Of a stretch of 64,000 bases of DNA, positions 1-7,260 are shown piece by piece. A program made the translations under genes and the position numbers. Below the pieces are notes generated by a model that saw nothing but the letters and a program-made list of their open reading frames with translations, was not told the origin of the DNA and searched no databases. The first letter of the stretch is position 1, and every line of letters begins with the position of its first letter. This DNA comes from Pedobacter sp. PLR (GTDB lineage: Bacteria > Bacteroidota > Bacteroidia > Sphingobacteriales > Sphingobacteriaceae): NCBI RefSeq assembly GCF_026239675.1, contig NZ_JAPIVQ010000003.1:434001-498000 (forward strand). Reading direction: 5' to 3'.

Positions 1-1
1 T

Positions 2-361
2 CCCCGACCATTTGTAGGTATTAATGTTTATTTTCGTCCGGTAGATAAATCTTTACCAGAGGCGGATTTTCCGAGATTTAACCTCATGCGGATTATGTCA
101 TTTCAGCTCGGATTGACTTACGGAGATTTAGGGAATAAGGAATTTAGCAATCTGTTCAACGACTTTTCTCTTATGTTGGGGCCCAGTTTCCGTTTTAATA
201 GGTGGTTTCGTTTAGGTACAGGAACGGTATTAACGACACAAACAGACATTAACCCGATCATCTCTGATACCCATACGCATTTCGGTGGATATTTTGCTTT
301 TTCTTTTGATCTTGATATCTTTTCATCGGCAGCTTCAGTTAAATCAAGAATTTTTAAGTAA
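2..361 (+). CDS. C-terminal part of an outer-membrane protein (5' end outside window)
   Basis: The reading frame is open from base 2 with no stop, so the ATG at 86 is internal and the gene begins before the window. The visible 119 residues alternate polar and hydrophobic positions with many aromatics and glycines (for example FRFNRWFRLGTG and FGGYFAFSFDLDIF), as in strands of an outer-membrane beta-barrel. The frame stops 5 bp before the next lipoprotein gene, suggesting one operon. I do not recognise a family. Its function and substrate cannot be told from this fragment. Confidence 0.6.
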   Translation, partial: PRPFVGINVYFRPVDKSLPEADFPRFNLMRIMSFQLGLTYGDLGNKEFSNLFNDFSLMLGPSFRFNRWFRLGTGTVLTTQTDINPIISDTHTHFGGYFAFSFDLDIFSSAASVKSRIFK

Positions 362-366
362 CAGTT

Positions 367-1107
367 ATGAAAAATTTAAGCGTTTTAGTTTTATTGCTAT
401 TACTATTTAATAGCTGTAAAAAAGAAAAAGTCATTTCCACCGATCTGATCAGATCATTGAAGGTTTCCGCTACTGAAGTACCTGCAGATGGAAGCAGTAC
501 CCTTTATGTTACTGCAGAAATTAATGAAGATTCTGATCCGGACAGAAGAATTGTAGTGTTTACGAGTAACAACGGAAGCTTCGGTGAAAAGGGAGATTCT
601 ACCATTTCTCAAAAGGCTATTTTTGAAGGAGAAAAGCTGATTTCCCGTGTCCAGTTTAAAGCGCCCATCTCCACTGGTACAATTACGATAAAAGCCAGGG
701 TAGACCTTTCTAATGAGAAGCGCGATTTCACCAAAATGGTTAGTGTTCAGGCTTTAAGTAGTATTCCTGACAAACTGACGCTAACGGCGAGTTCATTTTC
801 TGTTATGGTGAAATATGGCAATGAAATCAGTATCATAGGCCAACTGGTTAACAATTCCAATAAATTCGTGTCTAAAGGTAATAAGGTGATTTTTAGTGAT
901 AGCTATGAGGATGGAACGCCGGTGAACGGCTTCTATCGGCAGTTACAGCTTTCTAGTAATGCCAGTTCCAACGTGTCAGCTACATATACACCAGGCGAAA
1001 TCGGTGTCGGTAAAAGGATCTGGCTCAAATGCCATCTACTTGACGAAAATGGACGTAATACCACTATTAAAGACTCTATCTTAATACATACTATTTCAAA
1101 TAACTAA
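367..1107 (+). CDS. Lipoprotein with Ig-like (invasin/adhesin type) fold
   Basis: The protein has 246 residues. A signal peptide ends in a lipobox with the acylated cysteine at residue 17 (FNSCKKE), so it is a membrane-anchored lipoprotein. The body resembles bacterial Ig-like domains: 'LKVSATEVPADGSSTLYVTA' near residues 31-50 is the typical first strand of a Big_1/invasin-type domain, and a second similar unit follows after about residue 135. The likely role is structural or adhesive on the cell surface. It sits 5 bp after an outer-membrane protein gene and 11 bp before a small cysteine-containing peptide gene, so all three may be co-transcribed. The exact function is unknown. Confidence 0.65.
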   Translation: MKNLSVLVLLLLLFNSCKKEKVISTDLIRSLKVSATEVPADGSSTLYVTAEINEDSDPDRRIVVFTSNNGSFGEKGDSTISQKAIFEGEKLISRVQFKAPISTGTITIKARVDLSNEKRDFTKMVSVQALSSIPDKLTLTASSFSVMVKYGNEISIIGQLVNNSNKFVSKGNKVIFSDSYEDGTPVNGFYRQLQLSSNASSNVSATYTPGEIGVGKRIWLKCHLLDENGRNTTIKDSILIHTISNN

Positions 1108-1118
1108 ACATTAAAACC

Positions 1119-1337
1119 ATGGCTAAAAAGATCTCTGTTAAGAAATTAAAACTTATCTCTGCCCAGTTAAATGAAGTGTTGGCTAAAAATGGCCTAGAAG
1201 AATTTACTTTAGTAAAATTGGGGCTTACGGCAAATACGGGTGTAAATTCACTGTTCAATTGCCATTGTGAACCTGATGAACACATAGAGTTGGACCCTGT
1301 TACTGGTGATTGTGTTTGTGTTAAAAACGCTCGTTAA
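1119..1337 (+). CDS. Small cysteine-containing peptide, candidate RiPP precursor
   Basis: The product is a 72-residue peptide. Its N-terminus (MAKKISVKKLKL) is lysine-rich and amphipathic and resembles the leader of Bacteroidota ribosomally made peptide precursors, which typically begin MKKKISLKKLKL or similar. The C-terminal third holds all four cysteines in two CxC pairs (NCHC and DCVCV) around an acidic stretch. No signal peptide or double-glycine site is visible. It follows the Ig-like lipoprotein gene by 11 bp and may be the last gene of that unit. Modification enzymes (LanB/LanC, radical SAM) are not seen here and would have to lie upstream or elsewhere. A small metal-binding protein is the main alternative. 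Confidence 0.5.
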   Translation: MAKKISVKKLKLISAQLNEVLAKNGLEEFTLVKLGLTANTGVNSLFNCHCEPDEHIELDPVTGDCVCVKNAR

Positions 1338-1401
1338 TTTTTTTTTAAAAAAACTGAGAGGAATCTGGCTCTTGTGTACTACAGGTCTGGTAACTTCAAC
1401 T

Positions 1402-1680
1402 AAAACTATAAATTACTTTACTTCCAAGTTTTTGGTTCAAGAGTAGTCCGGTTAAGGTTATTTTTGACTAAATTTGCACTAGTATAAACTAGAGCAAAGG
1501 CAAATTCAAATAAAACCTTTGACACTTAAATCATTAATAATAGCTTCTATAAGCCTTAAAAAACGATCTAAATGTTCAAAGTAATCCGGAGAAACGGTAC
1601 AGAAATTTTTCCCATATGGGAAAGATTATAAAAATTATATTTTTAGAGCCTTTAGATGATATCTAAAGGCTTTTTTAGTT
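1402..1680 (+). ncRNA. Intergenic repeat copy 1: candidate ~195-nt RNA with own promoter and terminator
   Basis: This is the first of three copies of one intergenic element (the others start at 5874 and 7008). A TAnnTTTG -7 box lies at 1469-1476 (TAAATTTG). The conserved core runs to about 1600. It contains a CAAAGG/CCTTTG stem (about 1495-1521) and a CCG/CGG hairpin flanked by GTA/TAC (1581-1600). A TTTCCCATATGGGAAA palindrome lies at 1608-1623. An intrinsic terminator follows: a perfect 10-bp stem GCCTTTAGAT/ATCTAAAGGC at 1648-1670 and a T-run to 1676. The transcript would be about 195 nt with no convincing ORF. I do not recognise the family. Except for this element, the 448-bp gap before the next gene holds nothing I can identify. 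Confidence 0.55.
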
Positions 1681-1785
1681 TTTTAACTGTGTAAGTTAGA
1701 AAAGCAGAATTTTCCTCAACTAGGCATAGTTATAGTGAAAGGCTCAGAATCTTTTGGTCGATAGATCAGCCTCATCAGGCTTTTA

Positions 1786-2265
1786 TTATCCTACCATCAG
1801 CGTCCCTACTGGAAATAATTTTCTAAAGACATAACCTACAACTGGACCAGCAATAATTACCTGGAGTGGATAAGCCATTGCAAAGTTTACAGGAATGCTT
1901 TTTCCCCATATTTCCAGGATATCTGTTGAAAAACCGTTAGCTAATAATGGACCAAAAAAAGACATCAATACAACCATACCTGTTACAAAAAATAAAGCTG
2001 TGATCAGGACTTTTTTGATGATCAAATCATCCTGTTTCAATAATTTATGGGAGAGTTTCATCGCCAGTTTTCCTACAAGAAACCATTCGCATAAAAAAGC
2101 GGTTACAAATGTAAAAGGAAACATTAACCAGGCGATCTTTATACTTTCTACGGAGAATCCATTGTGTAGGATGACGTTGTAGGAGGTCATTACAGCGGCC
2201 ATAAACAGCACCATTAAAAATGTATAGACTAAATGTTCTTTTTTATTAATTGGCATTTTATTCAT
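1786..2265 (-). CDS. DUF2798-type membrane protein (two repeats)
   Basis: This 159-residue protein has four predicted membrane helices. It looks like two copies of the roughly 70-residue DUF2798 unit: helices near residues 10-32 and 40-62, then 84-108 and 125-147. Both halves carry 'M.FFG/FT..F..' type helix ends and a conserved basic loop. The function of the family is unknown. The gene starts 3 bp after the stop of the MarR gene at 2269-2715 and reads the same way, so the two form an operon controlled by the palindromic operator at 2721-2755. The context (MarR, efflux pump, VOC enzyme) suggests a stress- or drug-related role, which is inference. Confidence 0.7.
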   Translation of the reverse strand: MNKMPINKKEHLVYTFLMVLFMAAVMTSYNVILHNGFSVESIKIAWLMFPFTFVTAFLCEWFLVGKLAMKLSHKLLKQDDLIIKKVLITALFFVTGMVVLMSFFGPLLANGFSTDILEIWGKSIPVNFAMAYPLQVIIAGPVVGYVFRKLFPVGTLMVG

Positions 2266-2268
2266 GTT

Positions 2269-2715
2269 TTATTTTGATATTAAAATTTCAGCAGTTTTTT
2301 TTAGTGTTTCTAAGGAGTCGAAAAAAGCTTTTAATTGTTGCTCATTTAGCGTTTTTATTTGTTCGGAAAAGTGATTTTCCATACTCATTTCTACTTCTTT
2401 AGCCAGTAGATCTCCTTTTGGTGTTAAATTTAAATGGACCAATCTTTTATCTGAGGAGGAGCGAACTCTTTGTAATAAATCAAGTTCTTCTAGTTTATCA
2501 ACAGATTTAGAAAATGGTCCTTTTTCTAAACCAATGGCCCTGGAAATGGATACCATAGATAAGTTCATGGAGTTTTTTACGTTCATTAAAATTCTTTCCT
2601 GCGTAATATTAATCGCAAACTCCTTTGGTAAATGGTAATCTTTAAACAAAGCATATTTGATCAGGTCAACACTATTCAATTCTAAGGATACTTTTTTTTC
2701 ATTCGACAAATTCAT
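2269..2715 (-). CDS. MarR-family transcriptional regulator
   Basis: The protein is about 148 residues, the usual MarR length. The winged helix-turn-helix is visible: 'SMVSISRAIGLEKGPFSKSVDKLEELDLLQRVRS' spans the recognition helix, followed by the wing with the DKR signature (SSSDKRLVHLNLTPKG). I chose the ATG at 2715. A TTG six bases upstream would also fit but is less likely. MarR proteins are usually dimeric repressors that release DNA on binding small phenolic or drug-like ligands. A perfect 35-bp palindrome lies just upstream of the start (2721-2755), so autoregulation and control of the divergent AraC/VOC/efflux genes is a reasonable inference. Confidence 0.88.
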   Translation of the reverse strand: MNLSNEKKVSLELNSVDLIKYALFKDYHLPKEFAINITQERILMNVKNSMNLSMVSISRAIGLEKGPFSKSVDKLEELDLLQRVRSSSDKRLVHLNLTPKGDLLAKEVEMSMENHFSEQIKTLNEQQLKAFFDSLETLKKTAEILISK

Positions 2716-2720
2716 GATCA

Positions 2721-2755
2721 ATAGTTATATTTGTAACGGTTACAAATATAACTAT
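2721..2755. promoter_or_regulatory. Perfect palindromic operator with symmetrical divergent promoters
   Basis: Two 17-bp arms, ATAGTTATATTTGTAAC (2721-2737) and its exact reverse complement (2739-2755), are separated by one base. Each arm contains TATATTTG, matching the Bacteroidota -7 consensus TAnnTTTG, at 2726-2733 for the rightward AraC gene and 2743-2750 for the leftward MarR gene. One bound dimer would cover both -7 elements. This is the obvious site for the adjacent MarR protein; that assignment is inferred from position. Confidence 0.8.
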
Positions 2756-2769
2756 ATATTGAAGATTAT

Positions 2770-3618
2770 ATGAACAAAATTCCTATTCACTATTTAAATC
2801 AGAACAATGGAACGTTAAACCTTCGTCGGTTCTGTATGGGTGAACATCCTGCTCCCGGGCAAAAAATCGGGGTTCATAGAGATGATCATTATATCTTTTT
2901 CTTATTTGAAGAAGGAAGGGCTCATCTTTTGATTGATTTTCAAGAAGTCACTTTTCAACCTAATCAGGTATATTATATCTTACCGGGGCAGGTTCATAGT
3001 AGGATTAACAACCAACAAGCGAACGGTTGGTTCCTGGCAGTCGATGCTCAACTCCTTCCTATCGAATTGCGGAGTGCTTTTGAAGAAAACCTTTTTTTGC
3101 AGCAAGCCCTTACATTGAGTCCAGAGTCCTTCAGCCAATCCCTGGCTTTATTACAGATCATCCAAAAAAGAAATTCTTCTAGTGTAAATCGGAGTTTAGA
3201 ACAGGAAGTTATACGAACACTCCTACACTCATTTGTGGGGATTATCGCTTGCGAATACAATCGTCAAGATAGTCTAAGTTTGAAAATTACGGGAAGAAAT
3301 AAATTGTGTAGGCAATTCAAGTCTTTGCTTAACACATATTTTAAGGAATTAAAAAGCCCTTCTACCTACGCTGAATTATTGAATGTCACAGAAAACTATC
3401 TTAATGACACCATCAAGAAGGAAACAGGATTTACCATTAGCTATTGGATCAGGACAGAACTTTTGCTTGAATCCAAACGCCTGCTGTACTATACTTCAAT
3501 GGATGTGAAAGAAATTGCCCATAGTTTGGGCTTCGCAGACCATACCTATTTTTTTAAGATTTTTAAAAAACATGTAGGTATTAGCCCATTAACTTTCCGC
3601 AATAAAAACAGGGAATAG
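2770..3618 (+). CDS. AraC-family transcriptional regulator
   Basis: The protein has 282 residues. An N-terminal cupin-like ligand domain contains 'HRDDHYIFFLFEEGRAHLLID' and 'YYILPGQVHS'. The C-terminal AraC double helix-turn-helix covers about residues 185-280 and includes 'KEIAHSLGFADHTYFFKIFKKHVGISP', the classic second HTH. It is divergent from the MarR/DUF2798 pair and sits about 35 bp after the right-hand TATATTTG box. It precedes a VOC enzyme and a DHA2 efflux pump in the same direction, and may activate them in response to an aromatic compound or drug. The ligand is unknown. Confidence 0.9.
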   Translation: MNKIPIHYLNQNNGTLNLRRFCMGEHPAPGQKIGVHRDDHYIFFLFEEGRAHLLIDFQEVTFQPNQVYYILPGQVHSRINNQQANGWFLAVDAQLLPIELRSAFEENLFLQQALTLSPESFSQSLALLQIIQKRNSSSVNRSLEQEVIRTLLHSFVGIIACEYNRQDSLSLKITGRNKLCRQFKSLLNTYFKELKSPSTYAELLNVTENYLNDTIKKETGFTISYWIRTELLLESKRLLYYTSMDVKEIAHSLGFADHTYFFKIFKKHVGISPLTFRNKNRE

Positions 3619-3695
3619 TACAATCATTGCCTTTGTCCTTCCATTTCAAATTTAATCCGCATAACGGTTCTTTGCATTGTTAATTTTTCTAAAAA

Positions 3696-4202
3696 ATGTC
3701 AATACAAAAAAACAACCAAGAACTGAACAAACCAGTAGGTGGGGTCCGCATCGGACACATTAATCTTAAAGTAGCAGACCTTAATCGCGCTCTTGCATTT
3801 TACAGCGGAGTGCTTGGTTTTAAAATTACCAAGCAAATTGGGGATGAAGCCGTCTTTTTAGCTTATGGTGGATATCACCATGATATCTGCTTAAACACCT
3901 GGCACAGTAAAAACGGTTCGGTACCAGCGCAAGGAACAACAGGGTTATTTCACCTGGCGATTTTATTTTCCAAACGCAGTGAGATGATTAAGGTTTATCA
4001 ACGCCTAAAAGCAGCAGACGTGATCATCACTTCTGTTGTTGATCATGTTGTAAATGAATCAATTTATCTAAATGATCCCGATGGGAATGGAATAGAACTT
4101 TATTGGGATCGTCCAGAAGAACATTGGTGGGATCAAAATGGCAATTTAAAGATGGAGTATCATTCTGTTGATCCAGAAGCTTTTTTGAAAGAATGTGTGT
4201 AG
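3696..4202 (+). CDS. VOC-family protein, catechol 2,3-dioxygenase/glyoxalase-like
   Basis: The protein has 168 residues. The first VOC module starts 'IGHINLKVADLNRALAFYSGVLGF' (about residues 19-42). The three expected metal ligands are present: H21, H86 (GLFHLAIL) and E134 (NGIELYWDRP). This pattern fits extradiol catechol dioxygenase-like proteins of the CatE type as well as glyoxalase or fosfomycin-resistance type folds, so the reaction is not certain. The efflux pump gene overlaps its 3' end by 10 bp, which implies translational coupling. The likely role is modification or binding of an aromatic or electrophilic compound exported by the pump; that is inference. Confidence 0.8.
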   Translation: MSIQKNNQELNKPVGGVRIGHINLKVADLNRALAFYSGVLGFKITKQIGDEAVFLAYGGYHHDICLNTWHSKNGSVPAQGTTGLFHLAILFSKRSEMIKVYQRLKAADVIITSVVDHVVNESIYLNDPDGNGIELYWDRPEEHWWDQNGNLKMEYHSVDPEAFLKECV

Positions 4203-5713
4203 AGACAACGCATCGTCAAAAGATGATGATCTTAACGGGGATCTTATTGGCTATGTTTCTCGGGGCTCTTGATCAGACCATCGTTTCTGCTGCGGTTCCT
4301 CAAATTGTAGCGGATCTGCATGGTATGGATCGGTTTGTTTGGATTACTACCGCTTATCTTATGGCAAGCACAGCATTGATCCCGATTTATGGAAAACTTG
4401 CCGATATCTATTCCCGCAAAGCAATCGAACTAACTTCCGTGTGTGTGTTTTTATTAGGCTCCTGTTTATGTGGTTTTGCTGGGCAGTTTAATTTGCCTTG
4501 GTTCTTTGGTGACGGCATGACTCAGCTAATTTTAGCCAGGGGTATTCAGGGTTTAGGAGGAGCAGGTTTATTTGCAATGGCTTTTGTGATTATTGCAGAT
4601 CTATTTAGCCCGGCTGAACGCGGACGTTTCCAAGGTTATACTGGGGCAGTATTTGCTGTAGCATCCATTTTAGGGCCAATGCTTGGTGGCTTCCTCACCG
4701 ATCATGGAAGTCATTTAATATCAGGAATGGCAGGATGGAGGCTCGTGTTTTTCATCAATTTACCATTCGGTTTGATTGCCTTGATCTTTATTACCCGACA
4801 AATGCCAGCTTTGTTGCCTGTTCAGCAAAACATAAAATTGGATAGGCTTTCAGCACTATTACTCATTACTGGTATAGGCACATTTGTTTTAGCCATTCAA
4901 TCGAGTAAAGGCATATTTGGAAAGAAGGTTGTTGTCATACTGTTCGTTGGGGCTTTATCCATCTTGTTGCTGTTCATGATCAGGAGTCGTTTAACTTCCA
5001 ATCCTTTATTGAACTTTGGGTTGTTTAAAAACCGGGTTTTCCGGCCGGCGTCAATCGCAATTTTCCTGTTGGGGGGTGCTTTTTTTGGCATCATTATTTT
5101 TGAACCACTCTTTATGGTGAATGTGTTAGGCCAATCTGCTACCCGTGCAGGAATAGGTTTAGTACCACTGTCTTTAGGTATTGTTTGCACATCAATGCTT
5201 TCAGGTAGGATGGTGTCAAAATACGGCCATTACAAATTCTGGATGCTTGGTGGCCTTATCCTGCTAAGCCTGGGACTGATGCTACTCATTCGAGTCAATG
5301 AAAGCGTTTCGTATGCTCGTCTATTGTGCTATCTTGCTATATGTGGATTAGGTATTGGTCCCTCAATGGCTTTGTACACGCTTGCGGTGCAGAATGCCAC
5401 TGATAGACACCTCATCGGTCAAGCAACATCAGCTTGCCAATTTTCCCGGCAGATCGGAGGTTTAATTACATCTGCTATGTTAGGTGTAATATTAACATTA
5501 TCCATAGCCACCGCTCAATTCTCAACTTCAGCCAGCGCTTATACTAATGGAATAGCTAATGTTTATGATGCGATTTTAGTATTAGTAATTGCAAGTTTTA
5601 TGGTAACACTTAAAATACCTGAAATCCCGTTGTCAAAAAGAAGCCCAACCAATTATTTGGTAAAAGAAGGACAAAAAGAGGAGCCAGTGGCAGCTGTTCC
5701 AAATGGGGTATAG
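4193..5713 (+). CDS. DHA2-family multidrug efflux MFS transporter (EmrB/QacA type)
   Basis: The protein has 506 residues, typical of 14-helix drug:H+ antiporters. Motif D1 'LDQTIVSAAVPQI' lies at about residues 26-38, motif A 'GKLADIYSRK' at 67-76, and the motif C-like 'GAVFAVASILGPMLGG' near residue 160. The start ATG at 4193 overlaps the preceding VOC gene by 10 bp. A second ATG at 4223 is possible. The pump probably exports a hydrophobic drug, dye or aromatic acid from the cytoplasm. It belongs to the putative AraC-VOC-MFS unit next to a MarR operator. The substrate cannot be told from sequence. Confidence 0.9.
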   Translation: MCVETTHRQKMMILTGILLAMFLGALDQTIVSAAVPQIVADLHGMDRFVWITTAYLMASTALIPIYGKLADIYSRKAIELTSVCVFLLGSCLCGFAGQFNLPWFFGDGMTQLILARGIQGLGGAGLFAMAFVIIADLFSPAERGRFQGYTGAVFAVASILGPMLGGFLTDHGSHLISGMAGWRLVFFINLPFGLIALIFITRQMPALLPVQQNIKLDRLSALLLITGIGTFVLAIQSSKGIFGKKVVVILFVGALSILLLFMIRSRLTSNPLLNFGLFKNRVFRPASIAIFLLGGAFFGIIIFEPLFMVNVLGQSATRAGIGLVPLSLGIVCTSMLSGRMVSKYGHYKFWMLGGLILLSLGLMLLIRVNESVSYARLLCYLAICGLGIGPSMALYTLAVQNATDRHLIGQATSACQFSRQIGGLITSAMLGVILTLSIATAQFSTSASAYTNGIANVYDAILVLVIASFMVTLKIPEIPLSKRSPTNYLVKEGQKEEPVAAVPNGV

Positions 5714-5873
5714 CACTGGAAAACGATAAAACAAAATTGTTCAGCTAATGAAATTTATAGCTCACTACTTTTACAGATTCAAACCCAGTAACAGTATGTG
5801 GAGTTGCTACCTTTAAGTAGATAGTAACATACTTTAACACAAAAGTCCATAAGGACCGAAGAGTATATAAATC

Positions 5874-6150
5874 AAAACTATAAATTACTTCCAGGTTTTT
5901 GGTTCAATACTAGTCCGGTTAAGGTTGTTTTTCGCTAGTTTTGCCCTAATTAACAACTAGAACAAAGGCAAATTCAAATAAAACCTTTGACACTTAAATC
6001 ATTAATAATAGGTTCAATAAGCCTTAAAAAACGATCTAAATGTTCAAAGTAATCCGGAGTAACGTTACAGCAATCTTTCCCATATGGGAAAGGTTATTAA
6101 AAAATATATTTATTGGAGCCTTTAGATGATATCTAGAGGCTTTTTTAATT
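5874..6150 (+). ncRNA. Intergenic repeat copy 2: candidate ~195-nt RNA with own promoter and terminator
   Basis: This is the second copy of the element at 1402. The -7 box is TAGTTTTG at 5936-5943. The ~110-nt core differs from copy 1 at only about five positions by my count. It keeps the CAAAGG/CCTTTG stem and the TTTCCCATATGGGAAA palindrome. The hairpin after AATCCGG has changed on its 3' side from CGGTAC to CGTTAC and can still pair with GTAA upstream. The terminator stem at 6118-6140 has one change relative to copy 1, replacing a U-A pair by U-G, so the stem is kept. The T-run spans 6141-6146. Upstream, 5714-5873 holds only a small inverted repeat (AGTATGT/ACATACT, 5793-5833). Confidence 0.55.
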
Positions 6151-6346
6151 CTTGATCTTTATAAGATTGAGAATTACTTCCATCATCATTTTCTTCTCAT
6201 CTCCTATAGGACCTAAAAAGAAAAAATCTTCCCAAAATGAAATTAGTAACCAATCACCCTTCATGTGCACTTTTCTACCGAATTTTTTTTTTAGTATATA
6301 TAATAAATTATCAAACAGCCTTTGTATCAGTTTTCTAAAATTAGTA

Positions 6347-6602
6347 ATGACACTAGATTTTGCTAATTTTGATTTAAATGCATTTCAAACAAAATTTCAG
6401 GTGGGTACAGTAGAAGTGTCAAACCCATTGTCGGTGCATTTGATGGATAGTAAGTTTAGGGGCTCTTGCTGCCTATGCGATTTTAGATGCTACAGGTGCA
6501 ATTGATGGTATAAAGGGAATGGTAGATACCAATTTGCCTCCAGTCGAACAGACTATTCAAAGATATTTAATTAATTTAGGCATGGTTCCAACAAAAATTT
6601 AA
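6347..6602 (+). pseudogene. Frameshifted small gene, possible remnant of a secreted toxin or peptide
   Basis: From the ATG at 6347 the frame reads MTLDFANFDLNAFQTKFQVG and continues to about 6440. It then runs into a cysteine-rich tail that looks out of frame. From about 6444 another frame reads GALAAYAILDATGAIDGIKG and on to ...NLGMVPTKI with a stop at 6602, composition that looks genuinely coding. A third frame (VKPIVGAFDG, about 6418-6447) may bridge the two. At least one and probably two indels are needed to join them. The stop lies only 2 bp before the next gene, so the two were probably co-translated. I do not recognise the family. A toxin with a downstream immunity gene is a guess. Confidence 0.4.
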
Positions 6603-6604
6603 TT

Positions 6605-6964
6605 ATGACATTAAATCCGTATAAGAGCGTAATTGATTGGTTTTTTAATTATTTAACAAGAACTAAAGATAAAAGAGGGGTTAAAGATAAGACGGTTCGT
6701 TTGATGTTTGCCTTTAATGTTCAGTTGCTTGTAGTAGTAGCCATATTTTTCAGCGCCTTTCTTAAAAATATTCCTAAGTATATATATATACCATTTTATT
6801 TTTTAGCGATTTATGTTCTACAATATTTAAACAGGAATTATATAGATAAAAAAGATGATTTAATTACTGATGAAAAGAATACTTTAGTTGATCATATATC
6901 TTATTATTTTATTCTATTGAGTCCTTTGCTTGTTTTTTTACTTTCAGTTATTGTATTTTCTTAG
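6605..6964 (+). CDS. Small membrane protein with three predicted helices
   Basis: The product has 119 residues. A basic cytoplasmic N-terminus (YLTRTKDKRGVKDKT) is followed by hydrophobic segments at about residues 34-51, 57-75 and 98-118. The start ATG is 2 bp after the stop of the frameshifted small gene, which suggests the two were one unit. No family is recognised. Size, topology and position behind a small decayed gene resemble bacteriocin or polymorphic-toxin immunity proteins, but nothing in the sequence proves this. It is AT-rich compared with the core genes of the window and lies between two copies of the intergenic repeat. Confidence 0.55.
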   Translation: MTLNPYKSVIDWFFNYLTRTKDKRGVKDKTVRLMFAFNVQLLVVVAIFFSAFLKNIPKYIYIPFYFLAIYVLQYLNRNYIDKKDDLITDEKNTLVDHISYYFILLSPLLVFLLSVIVFS

Positions 6965-7007
6965 TATAGTGTTTGATCGATGGATCGAACTCATCATGGC
7001 CCATAAA

Positions 7008-7260
7008 CCAAAATTACTTTACTTCCAAGTTTTTGGTTCAATAGCAGTCCGGTTAAGGTTGTTTTTCGTTAAATTTGCACAATTAACAACTAGAGTAAAG
7101 GCAAATTCAAATAAAACCTTTGACACTTAAATCATTAATAATAGGTTCCATAAGCCCTAAAAATCGATCTAAATGTTCAAAGTATTCCGGAGAAACGGTA
7201 CATACCGGACTGATGTCCGAAGAATCAAAGGGTTGCTCATAAAAAAGCAACCCTTTTTTA
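7008..7260 (+). ncRNA. Intergenic repeat copy 3: candidate RNA with a different 3' module
   Basis: This is the third copy of the element at 1402 and 5874. The -7 box is TAAATTTG at 7070-7077. The conserved core extends to about 7200. In its first stem CAAAGG has become TAAAGG, which keeps pairing through a U-G wobble. After the shared ...CGGTAC the sequence is unrelated to copies 1 and 2. A short CGGAC/GTCCG hairpin (about 7205-7219) replaces their palindrome. A different intrinsic terminator follows: AAAGGGTTGC/GCAACCCTTT at 7227-7256 with a T-run to 7259. The element is thus built from a constant 5' part and an exchangeable 3' part. No ORF is conserved among copies. Confidence 0.55.

Noticed and set aside
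1519..1584. A 22-codon frame from TTG in the repeat core ending CSK-stop
   Set aside because: There is no ATG, no conserved upstream start, and copy 3 reads through the stop. I treat the element as non-coding.
1561..1637. Short frame starting at the conserved ATG in the repeat core (MFKVIRRNGT...), also present in the other copies
   Set aside because: The frame is not conserved: R to S, G to V and E to A changes between copies, and it ends at different positions. RNA stems are better conserved than the peptide.
6152..6346. Upstream part of a longer open frame beginning MIFIRLRITSIIIFF at 6152
   Set aside because: It starts next to the terminator of repeat copy 2, has low-complexity AT-driven composition, and lies before the ATG at 6347 that fits the real fragment.
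1402..7260. CRISPR array, retron or tracrRNA interpretation of the three repeats
   Set aside because: The copies are long, 1-4 kb apart, without regular spacers, and there is no cas gene or reverse transcriptase in the window.
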